From contig CAYUNE010000011.1 of NCBI GenBank assembly GCA_964446115.1, forward strand, positions 1 to 64,000: a stretch of 64,000 nt of DNA. Reading direction: 5' to 3'. Under the pieces are notes generated by a model. That model made no database searches and had not been told where the DNA came from. It was given only the letters and a program-made list of their open reading frames with translations. Every line of letters begins with the position of its first letter. Position 1 is the first letter of the stretch. The DNA comes from CAYUNE01 sp964446115 (GTDB taxonomy: Bacteria > Desulfobacterota > Desulfobulbia > Desulfobulbales > Desulfobulbaceae). Positions 26,204-34,905 of this stretch are shown one piece after another. The position numbers were made by a program, and so were the translations under genes.

Positions 26204-27001
26204 ATGGACGAAGGAAAAAGCTCCTCCCGAGAGGTCGTTGAAATCGGCGACGGAGCCGCCATACCAGATCCCGGCGATCCCGGTCTTTTTTCCGCCTGGT
26301 GGATCAGTTTCATCGGCACCATCCTGCTGCTTGTCGGCCTGCCCCTGACCACGCCCGATCCCTATCTGCGTATTGTCCGTTTTCTCCCCGACGGCATCCT
26401 CATCACCTTCGAGGTCACCTGCGCCTCCATCTCCCTGGCCATGGTGATCGGCCTGATTACCGGTCTGGGCCGTATCTCCCGCAACCGTTTTTTCAATCTG
26501 GCAGCCTCCACCTACGTGGAGGTGATCCGCGGTATTCCACTGCTGGTCCAGCTCTTCTACATCTACTTCGCCCTGGGTAGATTTGTCCGCGTTCCCGATC
26601 TGGTGGCGGCCGTGATTGCCATGGCGATCTGTTACGGAGCCTATATGGGCGAGGTGTTCCGGGCCGGGATCAGTTCCATCGATTTTGGTCAGACCGAGGC
26701 CTCCCTGTCGCTGGGCTTCAATCATCGTCAGACCATGGCCTATGTGATTCTTCCCCAGGCCTGGCGCACCATTCTGCCGCCGGTGGGCAACGAGTTCATC
26801 GCCCTGCTCAAGGATACCTCGCTGGTCTCCATCCTGGCTGTTTCCGATATTTTGCGGCGGGGACGGGAGTATGCTGCCGAGTCTTTCAACTATTTTGAAA
26901 CCTATACGTATATCGCCTTGATTTATCTGATTATTACTCTGATCCTTTCCAAGCTGCTTTCCATCATGGAGTATCGGCTCAGTTATTATGAACGACGCTG
27001 A
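26204..27001 (+). CDS. Polar amino-acid ABC transporter permease
   Basis: The 265-residue protein has an extra ~45-residue N-terminal part and hydrophobic segment before the usual HisM/GlnP-type permease. The core has YLRIVRFLPDGILITFEVT, YVEVIRGIPLLVQLFYIYF and the ATPase-coupling EAA loop EASLSLGFNHRQTMAYVILPQAWRTILPP. It overlaps the ATPase gene by 14 bases. It would form the channel for the amino acid bound by the protein encoded at 25367. Confidence 0.87.
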   Translation: MDEGKSSSREVVEIGDGAAIPDPGDPGLFSAWWISFIGTILLLVGLPLTTPDPYLRIVRFLPDGILITFEVTCASISLAMVIGLITGLGRISRNRFFNLAASTYVEVIRGIPLLVQLFYIYFALGRFVRVPDLVAAVIAMAICYGAYMGEVFRAGISSIDFGQTEASLSLGFNHRQTMAYVILPQAWRTILPPVGNEFIALLKDTSLVSILAVSDILRRGREYAAESFNYFETYTYIALIYLIITLILSKLLSIMEYRLSYYERR

Positions 27002-27728
27002 GGCAATCATCGACATCAGCGGCATAACCAAGCGATTCGGTTCCTTTACGGCCCTTGACGATGTCAGCCTGCGGGTTGAGGTGGGCCAGAAGGTGGTGGT
27101 GCTGGGACCGTCCGGTTCCGGAAAATCCACCCTGTTGCGGACCATCAACCGGCTGGAAACCATCGATTCCGGTACCATTATCGTCGACGGCCATGATCTC
27201 TACGATCCCGGTGAGGATATCAATAAAATTCGTATGGAAGTGGGCATGGTCTTCCAGAGTTTCAATCTCTTTCGCCATAAAACCGTGCTGGAAAATCTTA
27301 CCCTGGCCCCTGTCAAGCTCAAGAAGATACCCGTGTCACAGGCCCGACAACAGGCGATGCAGCTGTTGGAAAAGGTGGGGATCGGAGACAAGGCCGCATC
27401 CTATCCCATCCAGCTTTCCGGCGGCCAGCAGCAGCGGGTGGCCATTGCCAGGGCCCTTGCAATGAATCCCAAGATCATGCTCTTTGACGAACCCACCTCG
27501 GCGCTCGATCCGGAGATGATCGGCGAAGTGCTCGATGTGATGGTGACCCTGGCCCGGGAGGGCATGACAATGGTGGTGGTCACCCATGAGATGGGATTTG
27601 CCCGCGAGGTGGCCGATGTCGTTGTCTTTATGGATGAGGGCCGCATCGTGGAGATGGCCGATCCCGATACCTTCTTTTCGGCCCCAGTGCATGATCGCAC
27701 CGCTCAATTTCTCGACCAGATTCTCTGA
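26988..27728 (+). CDS. Polar amino-acid ABC transporter ATP-binding protein
   Basis: The 246-residue ATPase has Walker A GPSGSGKST, Q-loop VFQSFNLF, signature LSGGQQQRVAIARAL, Walker B IMLFDEPTSALDPE and H-loop VVVTHEM. These match the GlnQ/HisP-type amino-acid importers. It overlaps the permease gene. The ATP-grasp gene begins 66 bp later without a visible terminator, so the importer probably serves the enzymes encoded downstream. Confidence 0.9.
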   Translation: MNDAEAIIDISGITKRFGSFTALDDVSLRVEVGQKVVVLGPSGSGKSTLLRTINRLETIDSGTIIVDGHDLYDPGEDINKIRMEVGMVFQSFNLFRHKTVLENLTLAPVKLKKIPVSQARQQAMQLLEKVGIGDKAASYPIQLSGGQQQRVAIARALAMNPKIMLFDEPTSALDPEMIGEVLDVMVTLAREGMTMVVVTHEMGFAREVADVVVFMDEGRIVEMADPDTFFSAPVHDRTAQFLDQIL

Positions 27729-27794
27729 TCCGACCGGAATAGCCATTCATTCATCTTCCCGCCGTCCAGCCAGCTCTCTTTCAGGAAAGCCGCC

Positions 27795-29171
27795 ATGAGT
27801 GACGATCTTCTCTTTACCAATTTCACCTTTGATCCGGATTGTTATTATTTCCTCTACCTCGGCGATCTGAAGGGGTATGGGCTTAATGAGCTGCTCCGGG
27901 AGACGTTGAGCCGCAGGCTGCAAAGGCGTGTGGAGTTCATCGCCATAGTCCCGGACATTATGGCCCAGTACAACTACCGCAATATCCTGGTCGTCAACCC
28001 CCTGGTCGGGAGGGACGGAGCGGGCAGGATGGTGAGCAGGCGGCCCCCTTCAGGGGTTTTCATGCGGGCGGTTTCCACCGGCCGGGAAGTGGCACGGCTC
28101 GTTGAGCGGATCCTGGAGAATCAGGAACATCTTTATCTCTCGCTCTGGGAGAGCAAGCCGGAGCTGACCCTGGATGAACGGCCGGAGGTTTCCATCCTCG
28201 GCCCGGACAAGGCAGTGGCGGATCGCGTCAACAACAAGATATTTCAATATGAAACATTGAAAGAGGTTGTCCCGGTGGTGGATTTCAGGGTCTGCCGTGG
28301 TCGCGATGAACTCCTCGATATGACCCGGGCGCTGCGGCCGCGCTGGCGGGAGGGGATCTTTGTCAGCCGGGCCTACAGCGCCGCCGGAATCGGCAGCGCC
28401 ATAACCCATACCCCTTCGGATGTGGAGCAATTCTGCCACGGGTGTGCCGATGGAGAGCCCTATCTCATCTCTCCCTACCTTCCCCATGAGCATGATCCCA
28501 CGGTTTTGGGAGTGGTTGCCAATGAACGGCAGGTATTTATCGCCGGGGTTGCCGATCAGGTCATTGTCGACGGTAACCGTTTCGTGGGCTCCACCTATCC
28601 CTCGGTCCTGTCGGAGGAAATCCGACAGCGGCTGCGGGAGCTGACCAGAAAAACCGGCAGGATACTGGGTGGGTGTGGGTATCGCGGTATCTTCGGTTGC
28701 GACTATCTCATCGATAGGGACGGGGAGATTCGTTTTCTCGAGGTCAATGCCCGCAAGCAGGGTACCACACTGGAGTTCTGCTACACCCTGGAACAGATCC
28801 TGCCGCCGGGTGCTCCCCTGCTGCCGGAGCTCGAATATTGCGCCGTTGTCGAGAACCGTTTTCCGGACTCGGTGGTGGAACCGGCCCGGGAAGGAGATGA
28901 GTTGCACTGGGGTACGTATAATGACAAGATTATGCAGGATATTGAAACAAGGGGATATATCCCCCAAACCAACCGCGAGCGGCGGATGTTTGCCGCCGTG
29001 GCCGGCACCGGGCTGGAGAAGGATTATGTTATCATAGAACATATAGGCAGTGGCCAGGCGGCTGCCGCAGGTGTTTTTCTGGCCAGGGCGGTTTCGGTGG
29101 CAAAGAATCGTGCTGGAATGCGGGACGGATTGAAATCGGCTCAACGCTGTATTCGGGGGACAATCGGTTGA
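27795..29171 (+). CDS. ATP-grasp domain carboxylate-amine ligase-like protein
   Basis: The 458-residue product has a central ATP-grasp fold. Visible pieces are a nucleotide-binding region around VNNKIFQYETL, the GIFVSRAYSAAGIGS loop where ATP-grasp enzymes bind phosphate, and FGCDYLIDRDGEIRFLEVNARKQGT, with the Glu and Asn that bind magnesium. Such enzymes activate a carboxylate as an acyl phosphate and join it to an amine or thiol. The N-terminal ~110 residues are not recognisable. Gene context (amino-acid importer upstream, aminomutase and M20 hydrolase downstream) suggests the substrates are amino acids. It is not biotin carboxylase, as no carrier domain is nearby. Confidence 0.75.
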   Translation: MSDDLLFTNFTFDPDCYYFLYLGDLKGYGLNELLRETLSRRLQRRVEFIAIVPDIMAQYNYRNILVVNPLVGRDGAGRMVSRRPPSGVFMRAVSTGREVARLVERILENQEHLYLSLWESKPELTLDERPEVSILGPDKAVADRVNNKIFQYETLKEVVPVVDFRVCRGRDELLDMTRALRPRWREGIFVSRAYSAAGIGSAITHTPSDVEQFCHGCADGEPYLISPYLPHEHDPTVLGVVANERQVFIAGVADQVIVDGNRFVGSTYPSVLSEEIRQRLRELTRKTGRILGGCGYRGIFGCDYLIDRDGEIRFLEVNARKQGTTLEFCYTLEQILPPGAPLLPELEYCAVVENRFPDSVVEPAREGDELHWGTYNDKIMQDIETRGYIPQTNRERRMFAAVAGTGLEKDYVIIEHIGSGQAAAAGVFLARAVSVAKNRAGMRDGLKSAQRCIRGTIG

Positions 29172-29244
29172 GGGCGGCATCTGCCGTCCGGCAACGGCAA
29201 AGGTTGATAACGGCTTTTGTCAACAGGGAACAAGGAGAAAGAAC

Positions 29245-30825
29245 ATGGATAGCGGGGAAGAACTGGACAGATATACCGTGGCGTTGTTGGAGCACCTTCA
29301 ACAACCGGAGCAGGGCACGGTGCAGCCGCCCGATGATGGGCTGCGGGACAGAATCGCAGGGTTGCGGGCCCGGACAAGAGAGGAAAAGGAGAAAACAGCG
29401 CCGCTTGTCGACCTTTTCGTTGCCCTGAAAGAGGCCAGGGAGACCAAGGGGTTGACGCCGGAGGAGTTCGGTATCGGCAGAGATGAGCTCCTGGAGCTTG
29501 CCCGGCGCCATCAGCGGCTGGACGAACACTTTGTCTCCATCGGCGGCCGGGTCGACCGGGCCCTGCCCCTGGTTTCCCGGGCCAATCTGCGGGTGGATGA
29601 GTACCTTGCCCGTCATCGCCATGAGGCGCCCAGCGGTATCGAACTGAGGGATTCCATCCGGGAAAACCGCCGGCGTATCCAACGGGCATTGGGCATGGAC
29701 GATGATGAATGGCACTCCTACAAGGGACAGCTTCGTCATGTTATCTCCTCCGTTGACGAACTTGCCCGGTTGATTGATCTGTCTCCGTCGGCAGTGCGTG
29801 ATGTGACGCGGGTGACCGAAAATTACCGCATGCGTCTGACTCCCTATTACACAAGTCTTATCATGCCGGGCAAGGTCAATGATCCGATCATGCTGCAGGC
29901 TGTTCCCACCGGCGAGATGCTGGACAATGGCGGGATCGAGATTCCACCGGTGGCCGCCGATCACTCCCCGGCCCGACTGGTGGATCAGTTCTATCCGCGT
30001 ACCCTGACCATCAAATCCACCAACATGTGCGCCATGTACTGTACCCACTGTCTGCGGATTGCCCATATCGGCCGCAAGGATAGGATTTTTTCCAAGCAGG
30101 CCTATGGCGAAGCCCTGGACTATATCCGTCGCAACCAACGGATCCGCGACGTGCTCATTACCGGTGGGGACGCCTTTGTACTCCCCAACGCCATGATCCG
30201 CCGGCTGCTTGACGAACTGGACGATATCGATCACGTCCGCGTCAAGCGGCTGGGGACCAGGATTCCGGTGACCGCGCCCATGCGGGTGGACGATGAACTG
30301 CTGGACATCCTTGAGGCGAGCAACGAGAGGGGGCCGGTGCGGGTTGTGACGCAGATCAATACGGCCCGGGAGATCACCCCGGAGTCGCGTCGAGCCTTCT
30401 ACCTGCTTTCCAGGCGGGTGAGCGCTCTGCTCAACCAGGCGGTGCTGCTCAAGGGAATCAACGACAGCAGGATCAAGATGTGGAAACTCTGCGAAACGGT
30501 CCAGGAGGCCCATGTGCGGCCCTATTACATCTTCAACTGTTCCTATCGCAATCCCCAGTTTACCCATTTTCGTGTGCCGCTGGAAAGGGGCCGGGATATT
30601 GTCGAGTCCATGTACGGCAACATATCCGGTGATGCCATTCCCCGGTTCATTGCCACCGCCGGCGGCAAGATACCCATGCATCGTTCCAATGTGGTGGAAC
30701 GGCGGGGTAACACCTTTCTGCTGCGTAAACCCTGGAATGGCGAAGAGGTGGAATATCCGGATGCGGATCCCGATCTCTATGCCGACAGCCGATTTTCTTT
30801 TGCCGCATATGAAGTGGAGGAGTGA
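29245..30825 (+). CDS. Radical SAM aminomutase of the lysine 2,3-aminomutase (KamA) family
   Basis: The 526-residue product has an N-terminal helical extension of ~190 residues and then a KamA-type core. The radical SAM cluster motif is CX3CX2C at Cys262, Cys266 and Cys269 (MCAMYCTHC), followed by Arg271, which matches the substrate-carboxylate arginine of lysine 2,3-aminomutase. VLITGGDAF is the SAM-binding loop. The PLP lysine is Lys475 in TAGGKIP. Asp407 in GIND matches one of the two aspartates that hold lysine's side-chain amine, but the second is Ser433 (FNCSYRN instead of YQCDLSL). The enzyme probably makes a beta-amino acid, perhaps not from lysine. The M20 gene starts over its stop codon. 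Confidence 0.85.
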   Translation: MDSGEELDRYTVALLEHLQQPEQGTVQPPDDGLRDRIAGLRARTREEKEKTAPLVDLFVALKEARETKGLTPEEFGIGRDELLELARRHQRLDEHFVSIGGRVDRALPLVSRANLRVDEYLARHRHEAPSGIELRDSIRENRRRIQRALGMDDDEWHSYKGQLRHVISSVDELARLIDLSPSAVRDVTRVTENYRMRLTPYYTSLIMPGKVNDPIMLQAVPTGEMLDNGGIEIPPVAADHSPARLVDQFYPRTLTIKSTNMCAMYCTHCLRIAHIGRKDRIFSKQAYGEALDYIRRNQRIRDVLITGGDAFVLPNAMIRRLLDELDDIDHVRVKRLGTRIPVTAPMRVDDELLDILEASNERGPVRVVTQINTAREITPESRRAFYLLSRRVSALLNQAVLLKGINDSRIKMWKLCETVQEAHVRPYYIFNCSYRNPQFTHFRVPLERGRDIVESMYGNISGDAIPRFIATAGGKIPMHRSNVVERRGNTFLLRKPWNGEEVEYPDADPDLYADSRFSFAAYEVEE

Positions 30826-30827
30826 TG

Positions 30828-32009
30828 ATGGATGATGAATCGCTTTCCAGCTATCTGTCCGAGCAGGAAGATGCCATGTTCTCCCTGCTCGAGGAACTTG
30901 TTCTGATTCAGAGTGGAACCGGGAACAAGACCGGGGTTGACCGGGTGGGGGAGTGCATTACCTCGGTCCTTGCAGAGCTTGACCTCAGGTGTGTACGGAT
31001 CGGCAACCGCGACCTCGGCGATCATCTGCTCTTTTCCACGCCTGCCTGCGGGAAAAACGGCACGAAAAAGATCCTGCTGACAGGACACATGGATACTGTT
31101 TTCCCTAAGGATTGCGGTTTCAACGGCTATGAAGATGATGGGGAAAAGATCACCGGTCCCGGTGTCATCGACATGAAAGGCGGCCTTGTAACCATGATCT
31201 ACACGGTAAAGGCGCTGGCGGCCCATAATCTGCTCGGCGAAATTCCGTTGACGCTCTTTTTCAATTCAGATGAGGAGATCGGCTCGCCAAGCTCGGCGCC
31301 GCTGCTCCGGGATGAGGCCGGCAGGAGCTGCTGCGCCCTGGTCTTTGAGTGCGGTGGTTTAAACGGCGAGGTGGTGACCGGTCGCCGCGGCAAACGGGGA
31401 TACCGTTTGCAGATCAACGGTCGCGCCGGACACGCCGCTTTTGCCGGAACGGATAAACCCAGCGCCATTCTGGAGCTGGCCCGTCAGATCGACAGGCTTG
31501 AGGCCTTGAACGATCCGGACCGTCAGGTGGTGGTCAATGTGGGCAAGATCGAGGGCGGCATCGGTCCCAACACGGTGGCGGATTCGGCCAGCGCTCTCAT
31601 CGACACCCGTTTCCCCTCACAGGAGAGCGGGGAATGGCTGGCCGGAAAAATCGAGCTGATTTCCTCGGGGGCCACGGTCAACGGCACGCAAACCGCTCTG
31701 CAGGTGACCAATACCCGGCCGGTCATGGAACAGCGCTGGGAAAATCACCGCCTCTTTGAGCTGTACCGACGCCGGGCGGAGTCCCTGGGCCTGCCGGTGC
31801 GCGAGGAGTCACGACAGGGAGTTTCCGATGCCAATACCCTTGCAGAGGCCGGTATTCCCGTTCTTGATGGGTTGGGCCCCATCGGTGAACATGATCACAG
31901 TGAACGTGAATACATGATAAAACAGAGCCTGCCCCAGCGGACAAGAATTCTCTCCTTGTTTCTCCCGGATTTGTATCGTACAGTATGTGCTGAGACAAAA
32001 AAAAGCTAG
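30828..32009 (+). CDS. M20 family metallohydrolase (carboxypeptidase G2 / deacylase type)
   Basis: The 393-residue product has all expected di-zinc residues: His and Asp in GHMDTVFP, bridging Asp in GVIDMKGG, Glu-Glu in NSDEEIGS, Glu in VFECGG and a C-terminal His in GEHDHSERE. A dimerisation domain lies in between (RLQINGRAGHAAFAG). Relatives cleave acyl-amino acids, dipeptides or glutamate conjugates. The ATG at 30828 has AGGAG just before it; GTG 30822 and ATG 30825 are also in frame. Translation is coupled to the aminomutase gene, so a plausible role is to release or trim the beta-amino-acid product or its precursor. Confidence 0.87.
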   Translation: MDDESLSSYLSEQEDAMFSLLEELVLIQSGTGNKTGVDRVGECITSVLAELDLRCVRIGNRDLGDHLLFSTPACGKNGTKKILLTGHMDTVFPKDCGFNGYEDDGEKITGPGVIDMKGGLVTMIYTVKALAAHNLLGEIPLTLFFNSDEEIGSPSSAPLLRDEAGRSCCALVFECGGLNGEVVTGRRGKRGYRLQINGRAGHAAFAGTDKPSAILELARQIDRLEALNDPDRQVVVNVGKIEGGIGPNTVADSASALIDTRFPSQESGEWLAGKIELISSGATVNGTQTALQVTNTRPVMEQRWENHRLFELYRRRAESLGLPVREESRQGVSDANTLAEAGIPVLDGLGPIGEHDHSEREYMIKQSLPQRTRILSLFLPDLYRTVCAETKKS

Positions 32010-32021
32010 AGGGTATCCAAC

Positions 32022-33350
32022 GTGCAGAAAGAACTCCAGAAAAAAGTCAAGTCCCAGCTGCAGCCGTTATTTTCCCGATATCACATCGACTTCCAAGGGC
32101 TGGAATCGGTCCTTAAATGGAAGCCCATTGTCCTGATCATCGGTAACTACTCATCCGGTAAGTCCACCCTGATCAACGAAATGATCGGCCAGAATCTCCA
32201 GCGCACCGGACAATCGCCCACGGACGACTCTTTTACGGTCATCACCTGGGACGACGGTGAAGGGGAAACAGAGGTTCCCGGTGCAAACCTAGTCAACGAC
32301 GAATCGTTGCCGTTTACCTCTTTCAAGGCCTATGGCAAGCGTTTTATCTCCCATTTCTGCATGAAACGGGTCAAGGCGGATTTTCTCAAAGACATGGTCA
32401 TCATCGACAGCCCCGGCATGCTCGATTCCGTGGCCGAGAAAGATCGGGGATACAACTATATGACCGTACTTGGCGAGTTTGCCAAACTTGCCGATCTCAT
32501 TGTCCTGATGTTCGACCCCCATAAGGCAGGTACCATCAAGGAGACTTACAGCGCCATCCGCACGACCCTGCCGGAATCATCGGGGGAGGACCGCATAATC
32601 TTTGTCATGAATCGCATCGACGAGTGTGATCACCTCAGTGATCTGGTGCGGTCCTACGGTACCCTGTGCTGGAATATCTCGCAGATGACCGGTCGTAAGG
32701 ATATTCCCTACATCTACCTCACCTATGCGCCGCAACTGGCCCGTTCCACCGAGGCCCTCTCATCCTGGGAAGGGGAGCGCGAGGCCCTGAAGGAAAAAAT
32801 TCTCCAGGCACCGAGTTTCCGCCTTTATCATATTCTTGAGGATGTGGATCGGCAGGTTAACGAGCTGGCCCTGGTGAGCGAGGCCATGGCCTCCTTTGCC
32901 GCCAAGGTACGGCGGAAATTTTACGCCAACGGCCGGGTCACCCTGTTGATTGCGGTCCTGGCCTTCTTTCTGCTGGGACCCATCTGCAAGGTGCTGTTCG
33001 ATACTCCCAAGGAGGTACTGATCAGCGCCATCCTGGACGGTTCGGTTGCACCGGTACACTTCCTCTTCCCCCTTGCAGGCGCCCTTGTGGTTATGCTGCT
33101 TTCGCTGTTTTGGTTCACCCGTTTTACCTTCCCGGGTCTCAAGAAAAAATGGATGGAGGAGCGCGTGGGGTTGGTGAGCCTGGATACCGAGTACAAGAAA
33201 AACCTCTGGCAGTCGGTGGAGGCCAATGTGCGCGATCTGGTTTCGGCTGCCAAAATAACTGAAATGGGTTCCACCCATTCCCGCAACCTGCGACGCATCC
33301 GCCGTTTCCTGGATCATGATCTGAAAAACTATTACAAGAAGATCAAGTAG
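32022..33350 (+). CDS. Dynamin-like / EHD-type membrane GTPase
   Basis: The 442-residue protein has a large-GTPase G domain: P-loop GNYSSGKST (about residues 42-50), switch threonine in SPTDDS, DSPGM, and NRID for guanine recognition. Two hydrophobic helices follow at about 307-325 and 345-365 (LLIAVLAFFLLGPIC and FPLAGALVVMLLSLFWF), then a basic C-terminus rich in Arg and Lys. It resembles bacterial dynamin-like or EHD-like proteins that act on membranes. It starts with GTG 12 bp after the M20 gene and is likely in the same operon, although no functional link to amino-acid chemistry is evident. Confidence 0.8.
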   Translation: MQKELQKKVKSQLQPLFSRYHIDFQGLESVLKWKPIVLIIGNYSSGKSTLINEMIGQNLQRTGQSPTDDSFTVITWDDGEGETEVPGANLVNDESLPFTSFKAYGKRFISHFCMKRVKADFLKDMVIIDSPGMLDSVAEKDRGYNYMTVLGEFAKLADLIVLMFDPHKAGTIKETYSAIRTTLPESSGEDRIIFVMNRIDECDHLSDLVRSYGTLCWNISQMTGRKDIPYIYLTYAPQLARSTEALSSWEGEREALKEKILQAPSFRLYHILEDVDRQVNELALVSEAMASFAAKVRRKFYANGRVTLLIAVLAFFLLGPICKVLFDTPKEVLISAILDGSVAPVHFLFPLAGALVVMLLSLFWFTRFTFPGLKKKWMEERVGLVSLDTEYKKNLWQSVEANVRDLVSAAKITEMGSTHSRNLRRIRRFLDHDLKNYYKKIK

Positions 33351-33434
33351 ATACAAAAATCTCTCCCGGCCGCATAGCGGGGACTGTGACCGCTCACTTT
33401 TCCGGGAAAGCTCTTCCGTCCAGGATTTAAAAGC

Positions 33435-33465
33435 AAAAAAAAGCGGGTCCCCAATGGGGACCCGC
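33435..33465 (-). terminator. Rho-independent terminator of the porin gene
   Basis: A perfect 10-bp stem, GCGGGTCCCC at 33443-33452 and GGGGACCCGC at 33456-33465, is flanked on the left by eight A (33435-33442), which read as a T-run on the minus strand. It lies 40 bp after the porin stop. Confidence 0.9.
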
Positions 33466-33505
33466 CTGCCGTGAAACGTACTTAGCCGTTGTAAACGGTC
33501 GGAGT

Positions 33506-34630
33506 TTAGAAGCTGACGCCGAATTCGAAGTAGGCGCCGATGGCGGTGTCGTCTGCCTGATCATTGTCAAGCATACCGGCAACCACCTTGGCATAGGCGC
33601 CGTCGGAGATGGCATACTTGGCGCTGCCGGATACCTCGACAAGATCCGGGCCGTCGTCGATGGTGGCGTAGAGGACATTTGCACCCAGGGACAGCTTGTC
33701 GGAGGCCTTGAATCCGGCAATGGCGCCGAAGAAGGTGGTGTCTCCACCGGTACCGATCTGTTTTACAGCGGTGATACCGGTGCCGCCGCCGAGCATGATG
33801 AGACCGAAGTCATCATCGGCCTTATAACCGTCTTTGGTGAAACCGGCGATACCGGTGAGGGAGACTGCTCCGAAGTTGCTTCCCACCGTGGCGAAACCAC
33901 CGAGAGCGGTATCGTCTTTCTTGTCAAAGTCCTTGGCGGCCAGTTCAGCTTCAAAGTTTACGGCTCCGGCTTTTCCTGCCAGGTTGACTGATCCCACCAG
34001 ACCATCGTTGCCGACCGGGGTTTCGTCCTGCAGGGCAACAGCGATTGCCTTGAATTTGACTGCTCCCATTTTCTGGACAACAACGAGACCGTAGCCGTTC
34101 TTGTCGTTATCATCGGTCCAGTCGGTGCTGACATCGCCCGGGATCTCGGGATCGACCGGATCGGTGATTTCGGCATTCTTGTCATAGAAACCGACGATCT
34201 TGGTTCCGCCGGTCTTGAAGACCGCTTTCAGACGATCGGCACGACCGTCCCAGCTGAACCACTTGGAGAAGTTTTTGACCTGGCGACCACCGCTGAGGGT
34301 AACGGGTCCCATGGGAACGGTGATGTACGCGTAATCGACATAGATGTTCTTGGGATCAGCGGCGTTTCCGGTTGCGCCTTTACCGCCGTCCCACATGCCG
34401 TCGGTCATCCTGATTCTGGCATTGACGGAAGCCCCGCCCTTGGCCTTGGCATTGACTTTCAGGCGTACGCGAGAATCCAGTTTGGACTTGGAGTCCGCAT
34501 CGGGGGAGTAATCCTTCATGGTAATGCCACGAAAACGGGCGTCACCACCGAACTTCACTTCGGCCTGTGCCGCTGATACCATTGAACCAGCGATGAGGAG
34601 TGCTGCTCCGGCCACGAGTACTTTTTTCAT
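33506..34630 (-). CDS. Outer-membrane porin-like beta-barrel protein
   Basis: The 374-residue product has a signal peptide (MKKVLVAGAALLIAGSMVSAAQA) and then alternating hydrophobic and polar beta-strands such as DARFRGITMKDY and VNAKAKGGASVNARIRM, ending in YFEFGVSF with the C-terminal phenylalanine that outer-membrane assembly machinery recognises. Length and composition fit a 16-strand porin. It has its own promoter (34705-34733), strong ribosome binding site (AAGGAGAGA) and terminator, so it is a single-gene unit and probably highly expressed. Substrate specificity is unknown. Confidence 0.85.
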   Translation of the reverse strand: MKKVLVAGAALLIAGSMVSAAQAEVKFGGDARFRGITMKDYSPDADSKSKLDSRVRLKVNAKAKGGASVNARIRMTDGMWDGGKGATGNAADPKNIYVDYAYITVPMGPVTLSGGRQVKNFSKWFSWDGRADRLKAVFKTGGTKIVGFYDKNAEITDPVDPEIPGDVSTDWTDDNDKNGYGLVVVQKMGAVKFKAIAVALQDETPVGNDGLVGSVNLAGKAGAVNFEAELAAKDFDKKDDTALGGFATVGSNFGAVSLTGIAGFTKDGYKADDDFGLIMLGGGTGITAVKQIGTGGDTTFFGAIAGFKASDKLSLGANVLYATIDDGPDLVEVSGSAKYAISDGAYAKVVAGMLDNDQADDTAIGAYFEFGVSF

Positions 34631-34704
34631 TGTTCTCTCCTTTTTATCTTTTGACGAGTTAAACGTACCGCTATTGCACCAAGTTTAACCTAAAATTAGT
34701 TGAA

Positions 34705-34733
34705 AAAATATATTACTTCGGCCTTGCCGTCAA
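34705..34733 (-). promoter_or_regulatory. Promoter of the porin gene
   Basis: On the minus strand TTGACG (34733-34728) and TATTTT (34710-34705) are spaced by 17 bases; TATATT two bases closer is an alternative -10. The region is very AT-rich and lies about 75 bp upstream of the porin start. Confidence 0.55.
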
Positions 34734-34905
34734 GTTTTTTTTACTTGGAGTACAACTTTTTTTACCATCGAGCGGATGGGCGGAATTCTTTAGCAATCTT
34801 TAACAAAGGGTTTATAAAATGGTGGTGAAATGATAAAGAGAGATAATCGGGTGTACCATCCCTGAAAACCGTCACCCCCGTCTACATTTCAAGACACCCC
34901 AGCGG

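Noticed and set aside
25271..27178. 635-codon minus-strand open frame
   Set aside because: It is antisense to the amino-acid ABC transporter genes, which have clear family motifs.
29032..30681. 549-codon minus-strand open frame
   Set aside because: It is antisense to the radical SAM aminomutase.
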